Positions 12,701 to 24,700 of a DNA stretch of 64,000 bases are shown piece by piece; position 1 is the stretch's first letter; each line of letters opens with the position of its first letter. The notes beneath the pieces were generated by a model. That model did not search any database. It saw nothing but the letters and a program-made list of their open reading frames with translations, and was not told the DNA's origin. This DNA comes from Opisthorchis felineus. Lineage: Eukaryota > Platyhelminthes > Trematoda > Opisthorchiida > Opisthorchiidae. The position numbers and the translations under genes were made by a program. The DNA is taken from contig SJOL01010039.1 of the NCBI GenBank assembly GCA_004794785.1, forward strand, positions 836,807 to 900,806, in the 5' to 3' direction.

Positions 12701-15700
12701 AATGCAACTGTCCGTCTCCAATGCATAATCGAAACACAGCCGTCATCCTTCTCGAACAGCCTTCCAAACATTTGTTCTGATCTGTGGCTTAAACTCTTTG
12801 TTGGAGTCTCGAAAAAAATTTAGTGCAGCCAAACTATTGTCGTCCCAGGTAGAAATATGAATATCATTTTAAATCACTAGCTTGGGAGAACAAAACAAAT
12901 CCTGAAAACAAAGTGTACCAAAGATGATTCTATCCAGCGCTACCGCCCTTACAAATAACAACCGTCTCGTTGTCATGACAATCCGACCAGCAAACAAAAC
13001 CTCATTTATGTGGAGGCGGTTTATTGTGATAGCTAACAGACAAAGAAGTCTGGGCATACCGGTGATAAGCTGGATTATTGTCATGATAAACCGATAGGAT
13101 AAAAACAATGTTCTTTTTATATAACCACCTCAGAAAAACGAACAAGCGCGGTCGAATTAGAGCGAGTGTCTTATGTGGGAGATTTAATAGCCTAGCTCAT
13201 GCGACTGCCTTGTGCCGTAATGCAGTCGCGCTTAAAATTGCTAGTTGGACAGCAGCAGCAACTCTCCAGAAGACACCTCCCTCGATTAGTCCTCGATAAA
13301 ACTCCAAGTTTGCCGTGACTTGGTGTGGGACACCCTCTTCCAAAGAGTCCAGTTGACAGAAAAGACCGAGGAATGTACTACAGCCAGTTAAATCAGTTAA
13401 CCTCAGGTGACAATATGTTTGAATTCCGTTGAGTGATGCTTTAAAGCTGAGAAGCTCCTCTACCATGACGCAACAGAAGGAGGTATCTCACTAGACCTAA
13501 GTTCCATTTGAACCCAAAATCACTGACTGAGTTAACCTCACCAGCACTGATCTATCAGTAGCAGAAGCATGAACGTTACCCCGTAGACATAGACACTGCG
13601 GTCCAACGAGTCCCTTCAGGGCAGTCGCAGAGAAAGATTATGTTGATTTGGCTTCAGCACACCCCATCACCTGTCTGTGAACAAATAAGTGCTGTGCTAG
13701 AAAATAGGAAACTGATCGACAAACACATTTACGAAGATAGAGTGGTTTTGTCTTACTGCTTCTAGCGATGAATCCAGTTAGGTCTACCATGCTGGAACGA
13801 GGCTTCATAATGGCTTGCACCTACTGTGGATGCCTTGTTCAGACCGTAGCTGTCCGTAACTGTTCGGGCTTTCCCTAGTGTGAGCACTGATTCTGCAGCT
13901 TTTAGCCTCCCGAATATTCGACTGCACTACGTTACTGAAGGTTTCTTCTCAGAATGTAGTCTTCTGTATTCGTTGCAAGCGCTTTTTAAGGCACCTCTCC
14001 CATAGTACTGCAATCACAATCCAACCATTTCTTCAGTGGTTCTAGCAACCCTCAGGATCTTTCCTGCCGCATGTTCTTACATAAGGGAGTCGGATGGGAA
14101 TCAAAATTCCCTTCTGTAAATGGCAGTCCAACCTTTTTGTTAAGCAGACGATAAATAGATTGGACCACAAAATGAAGTAGATGGTAGTCAATAAATCACG
14201 CCAGTTTTGATATTTGTTCAAAGAAATTGCTTGTTTTTATCCTGTGACTAGTTAGTAGTGATGACTTCCAGCAGATAAATCCCGTGTGAATACCGACTAG
14301 CAGTGTTAACACATCTAGAGTCGTTGTCGATAAGGCATGTAAAGTGCACCCATGAAGTCTTTAAACCCGAATTCGAAAAGGTTTCAACGGTCAGGACAGG
14401 ATTAGGTCAGTGAAGGTGAGGATAATTTTAGATAGATAAAGTCTTTCCAATTATTGCCAGTCCTGGATCAGTCATCGGTCGGCTCTCAGTTCAAATAGGA
14501 ACAGACAGACGAACGGAAGAATCAGACGTCAAAGGAAGGCAGAACAAGTGGGGATAATATGGAATGACTGGGATTTTATGTGTTTGATAAACTGAAATTA
14601 TGAGATTTGATGTAGACCTGAGGACTCCATGGCTGAGTAATAAGTACACGTTGCTTCGTTGTAATAGTTTTTCCGTAAACAGAGAATAAAAGAATAGGCC
14701 TATGTCCTAAACAATACCGTCCACAGAAATTTTATTGAAACGTCCTAACTTGACAAACTTAGTCGGGTCCATTATCAGCGACAGTATGTCAAAGGAAGCA
14801 GTAAGACAACTAACCGATAAGCCATAGATTTCACTGCACACTATGCATACGGGTGGTCTGAGTGACCTTCATATAATCTTTTGGTTCCATTAGCTGGACA
14901 GAATTGCCATCGATTCCCCGGGTGACTGAACCACTATACGCCGAGCGAGCCACACATATACAACAATACTATCTCAGTCACGGGAAGCGCGACACTTCTT
15001 CTTGTACACTGCAGAGTAGAAACCAATGACGAGAAGAGAATTTGAGTGTATGTTGCACGCCGAGCAGTTGTTCATGTGAAACTCAAGAAATTCTCTCATA
15101 AAAACACATACGTTGGTTATTTCTTAACCTCCCTCAGCCGAATGTGAATCCCTAGAGATAATTCTCCTTAGAAATTCTGTGAGGTTATTGATCACACTCC
15201 ACCGACTGTCCACTGCCGGTTTTGCTCAGTTTCGGACCGACCAGGTAGGCAGTCTCAAGCACCAGTTCGTGTAAAACTTAAATAATTTACACATCAGCAT
15301 GCTAATCAGGCATCTACGTGAGACTCAAACAAAAAACTCGGATCTGTTAACCATAGACCTGACAGACAGCCTTGGAGCCGTGGGTTTCGTTGAAAATTTG
15401 TAGGAACTACAGATTCTGCTCGCACAAGAGGCACCTGATTTTCAAATTGACACCAGCTCTACATACAAATGACTAATTCATTCAAACCGCCGATCAACTA
15501 AAAATGATTGAATGATAGGCTGAAAACATCGTAGAAATTGATAACAGACTACTGATGAATTCCGATAGATTACTCCCGGCAAATTAGAAACGGTATTAGG
15601 AGGAGATTGGGTAATTTGCAAATGAGATTTCGTCCTGAAGTAAAGTTATTCTATGATGAAAAGTCGAGAAGCACTGTGCGGTTGTTTCATTCTTAATGGG

Positions 15701-18700
15701 AATCACCAATGGTGCGCACCTCACAAATCGCCAAGGCGATTTGGACCCGCCAGCTCCCGGTTCGTAGTTTGAACACTCAACCGTTCCGCCACGAGCGGCT
15801 GATCAGCAGTGTGACTGACCCACCGAATCTCCTCACGCTACCATCAACCAATAAGTAGCTCAGAGGAGGAATAATTCCACAAGATGAGTGAAAATTCCAT
15901 GTGAGAAGTCGTCACTTAAGAAGCCAGTCAATACATGGTCACTTGATGTGGTTTTTCTGATTGAAGGATGAATGGTGCCATATCCTGCCTATGTGAGAGT
16001 TAATCACACTACTGATCAGTCAGTGGTGACCGAACGGTTGTGTTCAGACTACCAGCCAGAAGGTCGCGGGTCCAGTTCGAAACTCCCTACTTGAGTTTCG
16101 TGAAATGCGCACTGTGGATGAATCCCAATAAGGATGAAACAGCTGTTCAGTGCTTCCCTGATTTTCAGCCTCGACTGGCCTCGTTTGCAGGACGAAATAT
16201 CAACTGAAAACTTACACACGCCCTGAAGTGATTTAAAGAACCAAAGGGCACGATATCTCCATTCACAGTGTGGGCAATGTTTTCATGAATGGCAAGCATT
16301 TTTTTCACTCAGTCCTGCTTTCCATCTATTTTGAACTGGAGAAAGACAGCTAGAAAGAACATTTTACGAACCATAAACATCAATGGTATTTGCCATGTCC
16401 CGGTTATTTCTTCTATTCGACCTACGTTTCACTTCCATCTGGCAATTCGTTAGATGTTTTCCTTCATTTGGCCACGTGATACCATTTAAATATATATCAA
16501 AGCTGTGCAAACGTCACTGTGATTGACAGAGGTGTGAAACCTAATGTAGTGTTATATATTCAGAGCGCCAAATCAGCTGTCTGCCTCTAGAGAACGTTAA
16601 TTAAAAACAGCGCCCGATCATGAAAAGTGCAGAACTGTTAACCGCTTGACTCTAGTGGACAGCTGCTCTGCGAAACAATTCTGAAGTCGAGTTATCCTGC
16701 CTCAGGAGCTGGTCGCTTTAAAGCAAAGTGAAGTTGGTATGGACTACTGCAAGGTTCTCTTCTCTTTGCGCATAAAATATACCGAAAACGATGTCTTCTG
16801 AAGGGTGGATCTGTCCTGAGATGGCGCCCGTAACAGCAGGACCCCTTAACTGTGAAAAATGACAGTCGTTGAACTGGGCACATCATCTGTTGTCGAAGGT
16901 CCAAGCAATGGGGTATTTAGAAATACAGACGCCACATGAACCATATCAGATTAGCTCCTTGACGGGGCTGTTTTCACCCAAGAAAAGCAGCCAACATGAA
17001 CGGTACTCGACACCTTTGTGGCTGAGTACCGAGTGTTCAGTTGTCTAAAAAAATTTCAACAGATTTTGACGGCGTTTGATTCTTACAGTATTCAATAACC
17101 TTGCATAGTTGGTCTGAAGCAACCTGGAACATGAACGCAATATGCCTGTAAATCAGTCGCTTATTCCTGTCTCCTAGAGTGCTTTGGGATGTGTACTCCG
17201 TTTACGCTATCTAGAAAGTCATAATAATATGCACATATTTAGATGATTGTGTAAGAACTAAGTAAAATGACTCTAATCAATTTACTTTTAATCTTAGCGT
17301 ACCAGATTGTACAATGTTTACTAACCGGTGGAAGGACTGCCGTCTGTCTGTCAACAAGCCCTTTAATTGCAATCTCTGAGAAATCAATGATTGTGTACTG
17401 TCCCAAGTTGCTCAATCCTAGTCAATATGGTAACTAGATCGGCTAAACTATCGATCAAACTAAGTCAAATCATGAAAAGTACATTAACGTAGCATTTGTA
17501 TCGTGACCCTGCTAGTGACATCGGACGTTTTTGCATGACGGATTACGAGCGCAACAGAGTCGACAAAAGAGGGAATTTCCATAGGCGGTAGATTAGCAAA
17601 TTCGGAAAACGAATGTCCCCGTTCGATTTTAAGGATCGCACTGGAAAGATCCTTGCCAGCAAAATTGTTTCCTCGAAGGAAGCTTTTCATCAGATGGGGA
17701 ATGTCTTATTTAGCATGTAAACCAATGTTTTTGAGTGGTTTTGGCCGGTGGATCAGCCAACTTAAGTCTCTTTTCTGGGTGGCAAGATTCACATCTGAGG
17801 TTAGTCTGTTCCCACGGAGTAAAAACAAGCCAGTCTTCCCAGTACCACTTCTTTCAGTACCGGTTTTTTACTCACCCACATGTCGACTGATTACTCTCCC
17901 TTTACCCTATTCAAAATCCATTGCCCAACTTCACAAACTAGTGCGTGCAAATTTTCATCATTGTGTTGCCGCGATTCTCGGACGCTCCTACAACTCTGAT
18001 GAATTCTGAAGTTTTCCCGTGTGCATCGTTTGCTACATTTATCCTTTTAATCGAGTCCTTTTGAGGATAGAATATCGGTCTGCTTGGGAATGACTTCCCC
18101 TCCAACGATTTCCAGTCCTCGGTTTTTAGGTTTTATCCCGAACAGCCCAGTTGTTTAGTTCCTGTGGTACTTTCGACCTTATCTACCCTCAAGGCGTATC
18201 ACACACATGTCCAAACTACGTCGCTGTCTCTCTCCAATCCTGTGACCAAAAAGGACACACTGGCTTAGTGTCATGGTAGTTTACGTAGGATTCCAGCATC
18301 TTGCCGTTGACCTCGACCTCAAAGCATGATCATGGACAGACTAAAAATAGTAATCAAAATAATTATCCTTCAGCTGTGACACCCTTCTGGGGGCATAGTT
18401 ATCATGCCACTCGACGGAAATACGAGGCTGATATACCGTCATGTTGCCAAAGACTAGAAAGGTGCAGTCAAGGTGCTGAGGTTGAGTTCGAACCACGGAT
18501 CATGCGTTCGTTGATTTCGTGCCTTAACCACTGAGTCATTTCAACGCCTAGGCTAAAATTACGGACCCGTTTGCGCCATCCATTGCACAAACCAATGAAT
18601 AAACAGGTATATCCATCAGAAATTGTGGGCATAAGAGCGAAACATTATATAAACTGAAACATGGTTAAGAATGCTTCCATTTTAAACCAGTCGATTATGC

Positions 18701-21700
18701 TTTGCAACTTGGCGAAATACAACTATGGAATAAAGATTGTTGGATCCAGTATACCTTTTCGATATGTGATGTATGGAGGTGATCCAACAACCACGGAATA
18801 ATGGGATGCACCACGCCCACGCTACTGAACCATTCGGGAGTCTGTACCACCTTGTAAACTACTCACGAAGCAAAAGCCCCTACCACGAAACCTCTGGAGA
18901 AGCGATTACTTAAGAGGAATGCCGTAGGTGGAAGTTGTTTATCAGCCATGATGGAAGACCGGGACTCGTTAAAGCAGACAAGAACTGCTCCGTTTAGGTT
19001 GAGGCTGTGTTTGACAACAAAACAGTGAAATGTGGAGTTATTTGCCAGCCCTGAAAGTGCCGCCAGGAACAAAATATGGACTAATAATTGTCATTCAAAA
19101 TAATAATAGAATAGGTTTTAAACAATTCCCTTAATAGTCCTTAATAATTATGGGTTATGTTTCCCTAATTATGTGATATCAGAGAGGAAATCCAACCTTC
19201 CGACGTTAGTAAGTTGCGTATGCTCCACTTGCGTCTGCGTGCACTATGGGCATCCATTATAAGTTCAAACTTTGCAACATCGGGAAGCTAACCTACAGTA
19301 AACGGATAAGTATTCTAACTTTCCTCCACCGTAGATGAAGCAGTCAAAAAGTTCAAGTCAGTTTTCTTTTATCTTCTTCTAGAATAGTCCAACAAATTCA
19401 TCATTTTATTTCACATATAAATAAACAAACTTACGTGAATTCATAGTTCATAGCCAAATACGGATGTTTTGTGAAAAGGAACAATATGTAGAAAGGCCAA
19501 ATTGTGCACTATTTTGAGCTGAGAAGTGAGAATTGGTCTCCGTCAATTTTCAAATCAGAGATTATTCCTTTTCAACTGTAGTTTTCCTCACTTACTTTAA
19601 CATTAGTGGTTCCAAATACATTTAGGTCACAACTAAAGAACTACATTGATAAGCTATCTGGCAACGTTTTTGTATTGCCACGTAAACGGTCAAAAAAATT
19701 GACCGAAGTCGTCCGAAGGTTATTGCTCCAGGCAACTTGCCAATCATTCTGCTAAACGGCTGCAAACAGCTGTTCTTCTCCCTGCCACACTTTTCATGCG
19801 CTCCATTGATTCATTGAGCATTCACGTGACTTGCATTTCTTTCTCCCCTTTTCAGATCTGGTGCATCAAACAATTACCTCGCGCAACTCTCACCACGGTT
19901 TTATATGATGTCCACACGGTCGATCGATACAGGTCAGTTGAATTTTCCTCTGTGTCTGTTTTGTTGAGCCTGATTACAGAACTGAAACGGAAGGGATGAA
20001 CTGAGGTGGCCGATGCAAAGTATTTGAGAAAATATGTGACCCATGAAGCTGTCATGAGGACAATTCTGAAATGTCCAAAGCGCACTCCTTGTGTTATGCA
20101 TCCAGCGAACAAAGGTGCTCATATTCATGCCTGCCTGCACTACACTAAACACCTCTAACGTTGCTCATATGACTGATTCAGTAGTAATCTGGGGCACCAC
20201 GGGGAAATTACACTATTCCCTCGCCTAAAACATCCCACCTCAAATTGAAGGATGCACGCAGTCCTTTATGGACGATAGCTCTCCATCACAATAAATTCTA
20301 GACTAGCCGCCCTATAACTTAACTTTTCTCTGCATCTTCCCTTTTTCTGGTAGTTGACTGAATGGCAGAACAGTCATCATCCACAGATGTGTGCTCTTTC
20401 CAGATCTGACTTTTCCGGACATATACAGTATAATCCATAGTATAATTATCTAAATTTGATTAGGGTAAGGTTGAATTCGCTAGATCAAGCGAAGGTATGC
20501 GTGGATCAGTGCATTCTGTTTTGCGTGAAAATTCTAATGGAATCGGAAAAATTTTCACGTAAGTTTACCGCTAGCTTGATGCCCACAACAGGCTTTATTT
20601 AGTCGTAATATGTTGCCGGCTGCCACTGATACATTTTAAATCAGTCAGCCGGAACTAGTTCGAAACCGACCGAGAAGTCATCGTTTCAGAAAGGTGTGTT
20701 AAACAACCGGTGAATTTATTGCTGAGCGACTTCTCGCCTCTGACACAAAAACTTCGTCAGACCAGGTGAGGATTACGCAGCTACCCATAAAAAGGAAATC
20801 TGGGGCTAGCGAAATACATTCATTTGCATACCAAGTTGGTTTTGCCGAGAGCTCACCTGGAACCCAGCTGAAGCTCTTGTTTATGATGATCTCTCGAATA
20901 TCCTGCCAAGTGAAACATGAGGCGGCCTGGTGCAGCACATTCAGCTGGGTTCCAGGTGAGTCTTCCGTCAAAACCAGATTGATGTACAAATGAGTGTATT
21001 TCCCCAATTTCGTGTAATTTGGGTTCAAGTAGAACAAAAGGTTGACGGAAACTCGTGGAATGCTCCTACCTGATGAGCCCCAAGAAGAGCGAAAGCGGTC
21101 ATGGGGTGTCGAAGAGTTTTCAGCAACCTTATGAGTAGTGTATTACGTCTTGACATCTGGGGCTGTTAAAAGAGTTCTAAATGCAGCTAAAATCAAAGTA
21201 GCATTTACGCTCAGTATTGATGCAATCCACAGAATTCGGAATTGCGTAAACTATGTGGTGCAAAAATTGCATGAAAGCTTGTGTAGAACAAACACTTAAG
21301 AAACTGCACACCAGAATTGATAAGCACAAGCAGGGCGTGGATAGACAACCAAGAAACACAGATGAATATCAGGCGGTAATTAAAGACTCAGCAGTTGCTG
21401 CGCATGTACTGAGCAGTTGTGAAAAGCGTATGAGGTGAGGACTTAGATTCAGTATGCGGAGATGGGAATCACCAAGCATCCTAGTTTGAATAGAACGGTG
21501 GACCTAAAACTGACAAGTGTGTGCAGAAAGGTTTTAAATCAACCAACTGAAGTCGTGGGGTTCGGATCTAAAGAACGAAACCCCAAACGACCAAAATCTA
21601 CGTAATCTTTTCATCTCCGAGACCAACTGTCTTAGCATTTGCTAACCCACAAAGACCAGCAGAATTTGTGGGCGAAACACATGCGGTATTATCAACCCAG

Positions 21701-24700
21701 ATTCCCTTGGTTGGGATAACAAGGCTTCCGACTCAATTCAAATTGATGTTAGCTCTCTCCCAACCTGTTAGTCTTAGGTTGATTCCTCGTACACCAACCA
21801 ATAAGAACCCCTGAATAAGATTCAGCACTGAATTAGTTGGCTAGTTTTAAAAGATCTCACCAAGCGGCTCTCCGTCCGCCTTGAAACGTGACTAACCTGG
21901 AAACTTATTTACCCGATAAAAATATTTGACAAAAGTAAAACATTACCCAGCAATAAATTCACCGATTATTCACCAAGCCTTTCTGGAACATTTCAGGTCA
22001 AGTCCCGAATAATGTACTAGTGAGCACGACCACAACTTTTATAATGCAAAAAAACCTTCCTGTTTTCGATAAACTTCCTCCAGTTTCGGTTTTCCTCTTA
22101 GAATTTACCTTCGCTACAACGTCGCCGTTTTCGTTCCAAAAGTAACAACAAGGGAAGTGAGAGGGTAGTAGGTTGAATTATACGGATACATCTTCACAAC
22201 TAAAGCAATACATAAGCCCCCGTTATCCCCCATCACGAGAGGAATTATTTTCAGCCAGTGCAGTCAGTATGGCACAGTATTGAGGGTGAAGCCTTTTTAC
22301 CGCGTCACCACAACCGTTTGTCTCTGGGTTCTATGTGCAATAGGTCTTTTTGCTTTCCAGCATTGTGGTATCCAGCTTGAACTGATTCATGGAGCTGGAT
22401 TCCCAGAGTACCGTGAATTTTCTGCACAGTTCTCCCCACTCATTCAGACCAATTGGCTTATAAGCAGACCTGCAATATTAGCTCTCCTCAACCTCAAGCA
22501 AATCAACGGAGTTTCGTTCTGGATTACTCTAGTTCATTTCCAAAGATCCATAAGCTTCAAATAAGCTTGTCATTTTATGACTTTGTTTATATGCCCAACA
22601 TTGGCACGAACTTTCCTATTTGCTCAGTTCAATTACGTAGTTGATACACACTTTTAGGAGATATCTCTCTCCGTAAGCATTCTGATACACGATTGTTATT
22701 TCATAGTTAAAGTCTCTAGTTCAAGGATACCATGAATGATGAAGTTGGAGTAGTAGATTGGTTGAAAATGGTTCCGTGATGCAATTCTCCCTACAACAAG
22801 GCGATATCGTAAAAGTAGCGGCTTCACTAAGGTCACCATGAAGAACGTTTGCGGAAACCCAGAGACTAAGGAGGTCAAGAATTAGGTTGCAGAAAGCGAC
22901 TGCATGATAAGAACGAACTGCACTAACATGGCAATTTGAAATGATGGTGGCTTCAATAAACCGACGTTCAAATGACTTGGTATCTTTCTCTGTGTGTTCT
23001 CGGACCCATTGGCTGACCGAACCCCATCACCGCTCGGCCAGTCTTTTGCCCAGGCCAGACCAGAGGTGGAGTGAAATGTGTAAGCGAAAGTCGGTAAAAC
23101 TACTACATGCTGTTGGTGCATCATAACAACCATCAAGATAACACTCACTGAATCATATCATATGGCTTGTGTGACGGACGTTTTCTAAGGAGAACGACTG
23201 ATGGCGGGCCATCGAATGTGTACGGTGCAAGTCAAACAGTGGTACGACATTTTGCAAACGTCCACATATTATGCAGGAGGGTTCGAATCTCCTTTTAAGT
23301 CCATCTCCCATAGGCAGGCCGGCATAGTGGAAGAACAGGTAGGACCGCCGTGGTTAGCAGGTCCTGGAGCCCTGGGCAGCTGTATCAGTCCCGGTGGTCT
23401 CGCGAAAGATGATATTTCCATCCAGATTTGGAAGGCCATAGCAGCTTTTCTGAACATGCATCACCTGTTGTGTAAACGTGACATCAGCTTATCGCTGCGC
23501 TGTGCTCCATCTTACTATACGGATCAGAAACCTTGTCGATGCGAGCCGAGGACGTCAAAAGACTTTCAGTGTTTGACCATCGATGTCTTCGGAGCATTGT
23601 TCGAGTCTGGTAGGAACACCGGATCAGTAATGCCGAAGTACGTCGAATGGTTTTCGGAAGAAATAACTCACCCACGATGCCATTCGACCGACTTTCTCGA
23701 AGGGCCCTTTTTGCATAACCACGCGAAGGATGGAAACGAGCCAGGGGAGAGCAAACAACGACTTGGCTGCTAATTATGAAAGCAATTACCAGGGAACTTA
23801 GCTGCGCTGCTCATTGCCGTCTTCCTGGATCTGGACTCCGAGACGGGCCACATCAATGGCTATAGACATTGTCGAACATGGCCCAGTCGCACCCTCAATG
23901 GCGCTTGTGCATCCATGCTATTTCCCTCAATGCATAGCTCCCTTCCCAATCTCCCCACTTAAAAGTCCACCAACAAGCCGGTATTTACACATCACTTATG
24001 TCAGCTCCCGCGTCCAATGCGCAGCTACATACCCCACCCCAAATCATCGGCGAACGAAACTGTACGATAAGTACGCAGTTCCTACAGTTGATAATGACTG
24101 ACCGATTGCATCCTGTGAAATTATTCCTCCTCTGAGCTACTTATTGGTTGATGGTAGTGTGAGGAGATCCGGCACGTCAGTCACATTGCTGATCAGCCGC
24201 TCGTGGCGGAACGGAGAGGTTGCGGGTCCAAATCGCCTTGGCGATTTGTGAGGTGCGCACCATTGGTGATTCCCATTAAGAATGAAACAACCGCACAGTG
24301 CTTCTTGACTTTTTATCATAGAATAACTTTACTTCAGGACGAAATCTCTATGGAATAGCAGCCAATTCTGTTATCATACGGCTGCGAAACAGGATTTTCC
24401 TGTACCTACTGCATACTGTTTTGCCGGTGATCAAGCATTCGTTCCGAATAGCTGAGTGCAAAGACTGGATTTCGAACGAAAGCAGTGCAGTCATTCTTCA
24501 GAATATTTTAACTAATTTGTGCATACTATTCACTTTATTTTGAGAACAAGTGGAGGTATTTTTATAGAAAATACATAATACATATGCCCTCTAAGATAAC
24601 CAGCCGAGTTCGACTGAACCTAAGCATTTCATGCTGAATTTTCGATGCACTATTTTTCCGCACCGTTCTTCTCCTCCTCAGAGTAATTGGTACCCTGATG

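Larger units (their letters stand above)
9230..19855. other. Intron 5 of visible M13 gene (10.6 kb)
   Basis: The largest intron. It contains hammerhead repeats (9490-9690 and 12003-12050) and a back-to-back SINE pair (15625-16215). The stretches 9.7-11.9, 12.1-15.6 and 16.2-19.8 kb hold only short open frames without recognisable families. A spliceable-looking site at 9423 is discussed among the rejected items. Confidence 0.6.
19933..24681. other. Intron 6 of visible M13 gene (4.7 kb)
   Basis: Contains an inverted-repeat structure with a hammerhead repeat (20839-21160), a PLE endonuclease fragment (21160-21440), a LINE 3' end (23370-24100) and an S2 SINE (24118-24350). Nothing is recognised between 21.5 and 23.3 kb. 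Confidence 0.6.

Noticed and set aside
20699..21037. Overlapping plus and minus frames sharing peptide strings such as SPGTQL and SWVPGE
   Set aside because: The shared peptides come from the inverted repeat at 20839-20974, not from two genes.
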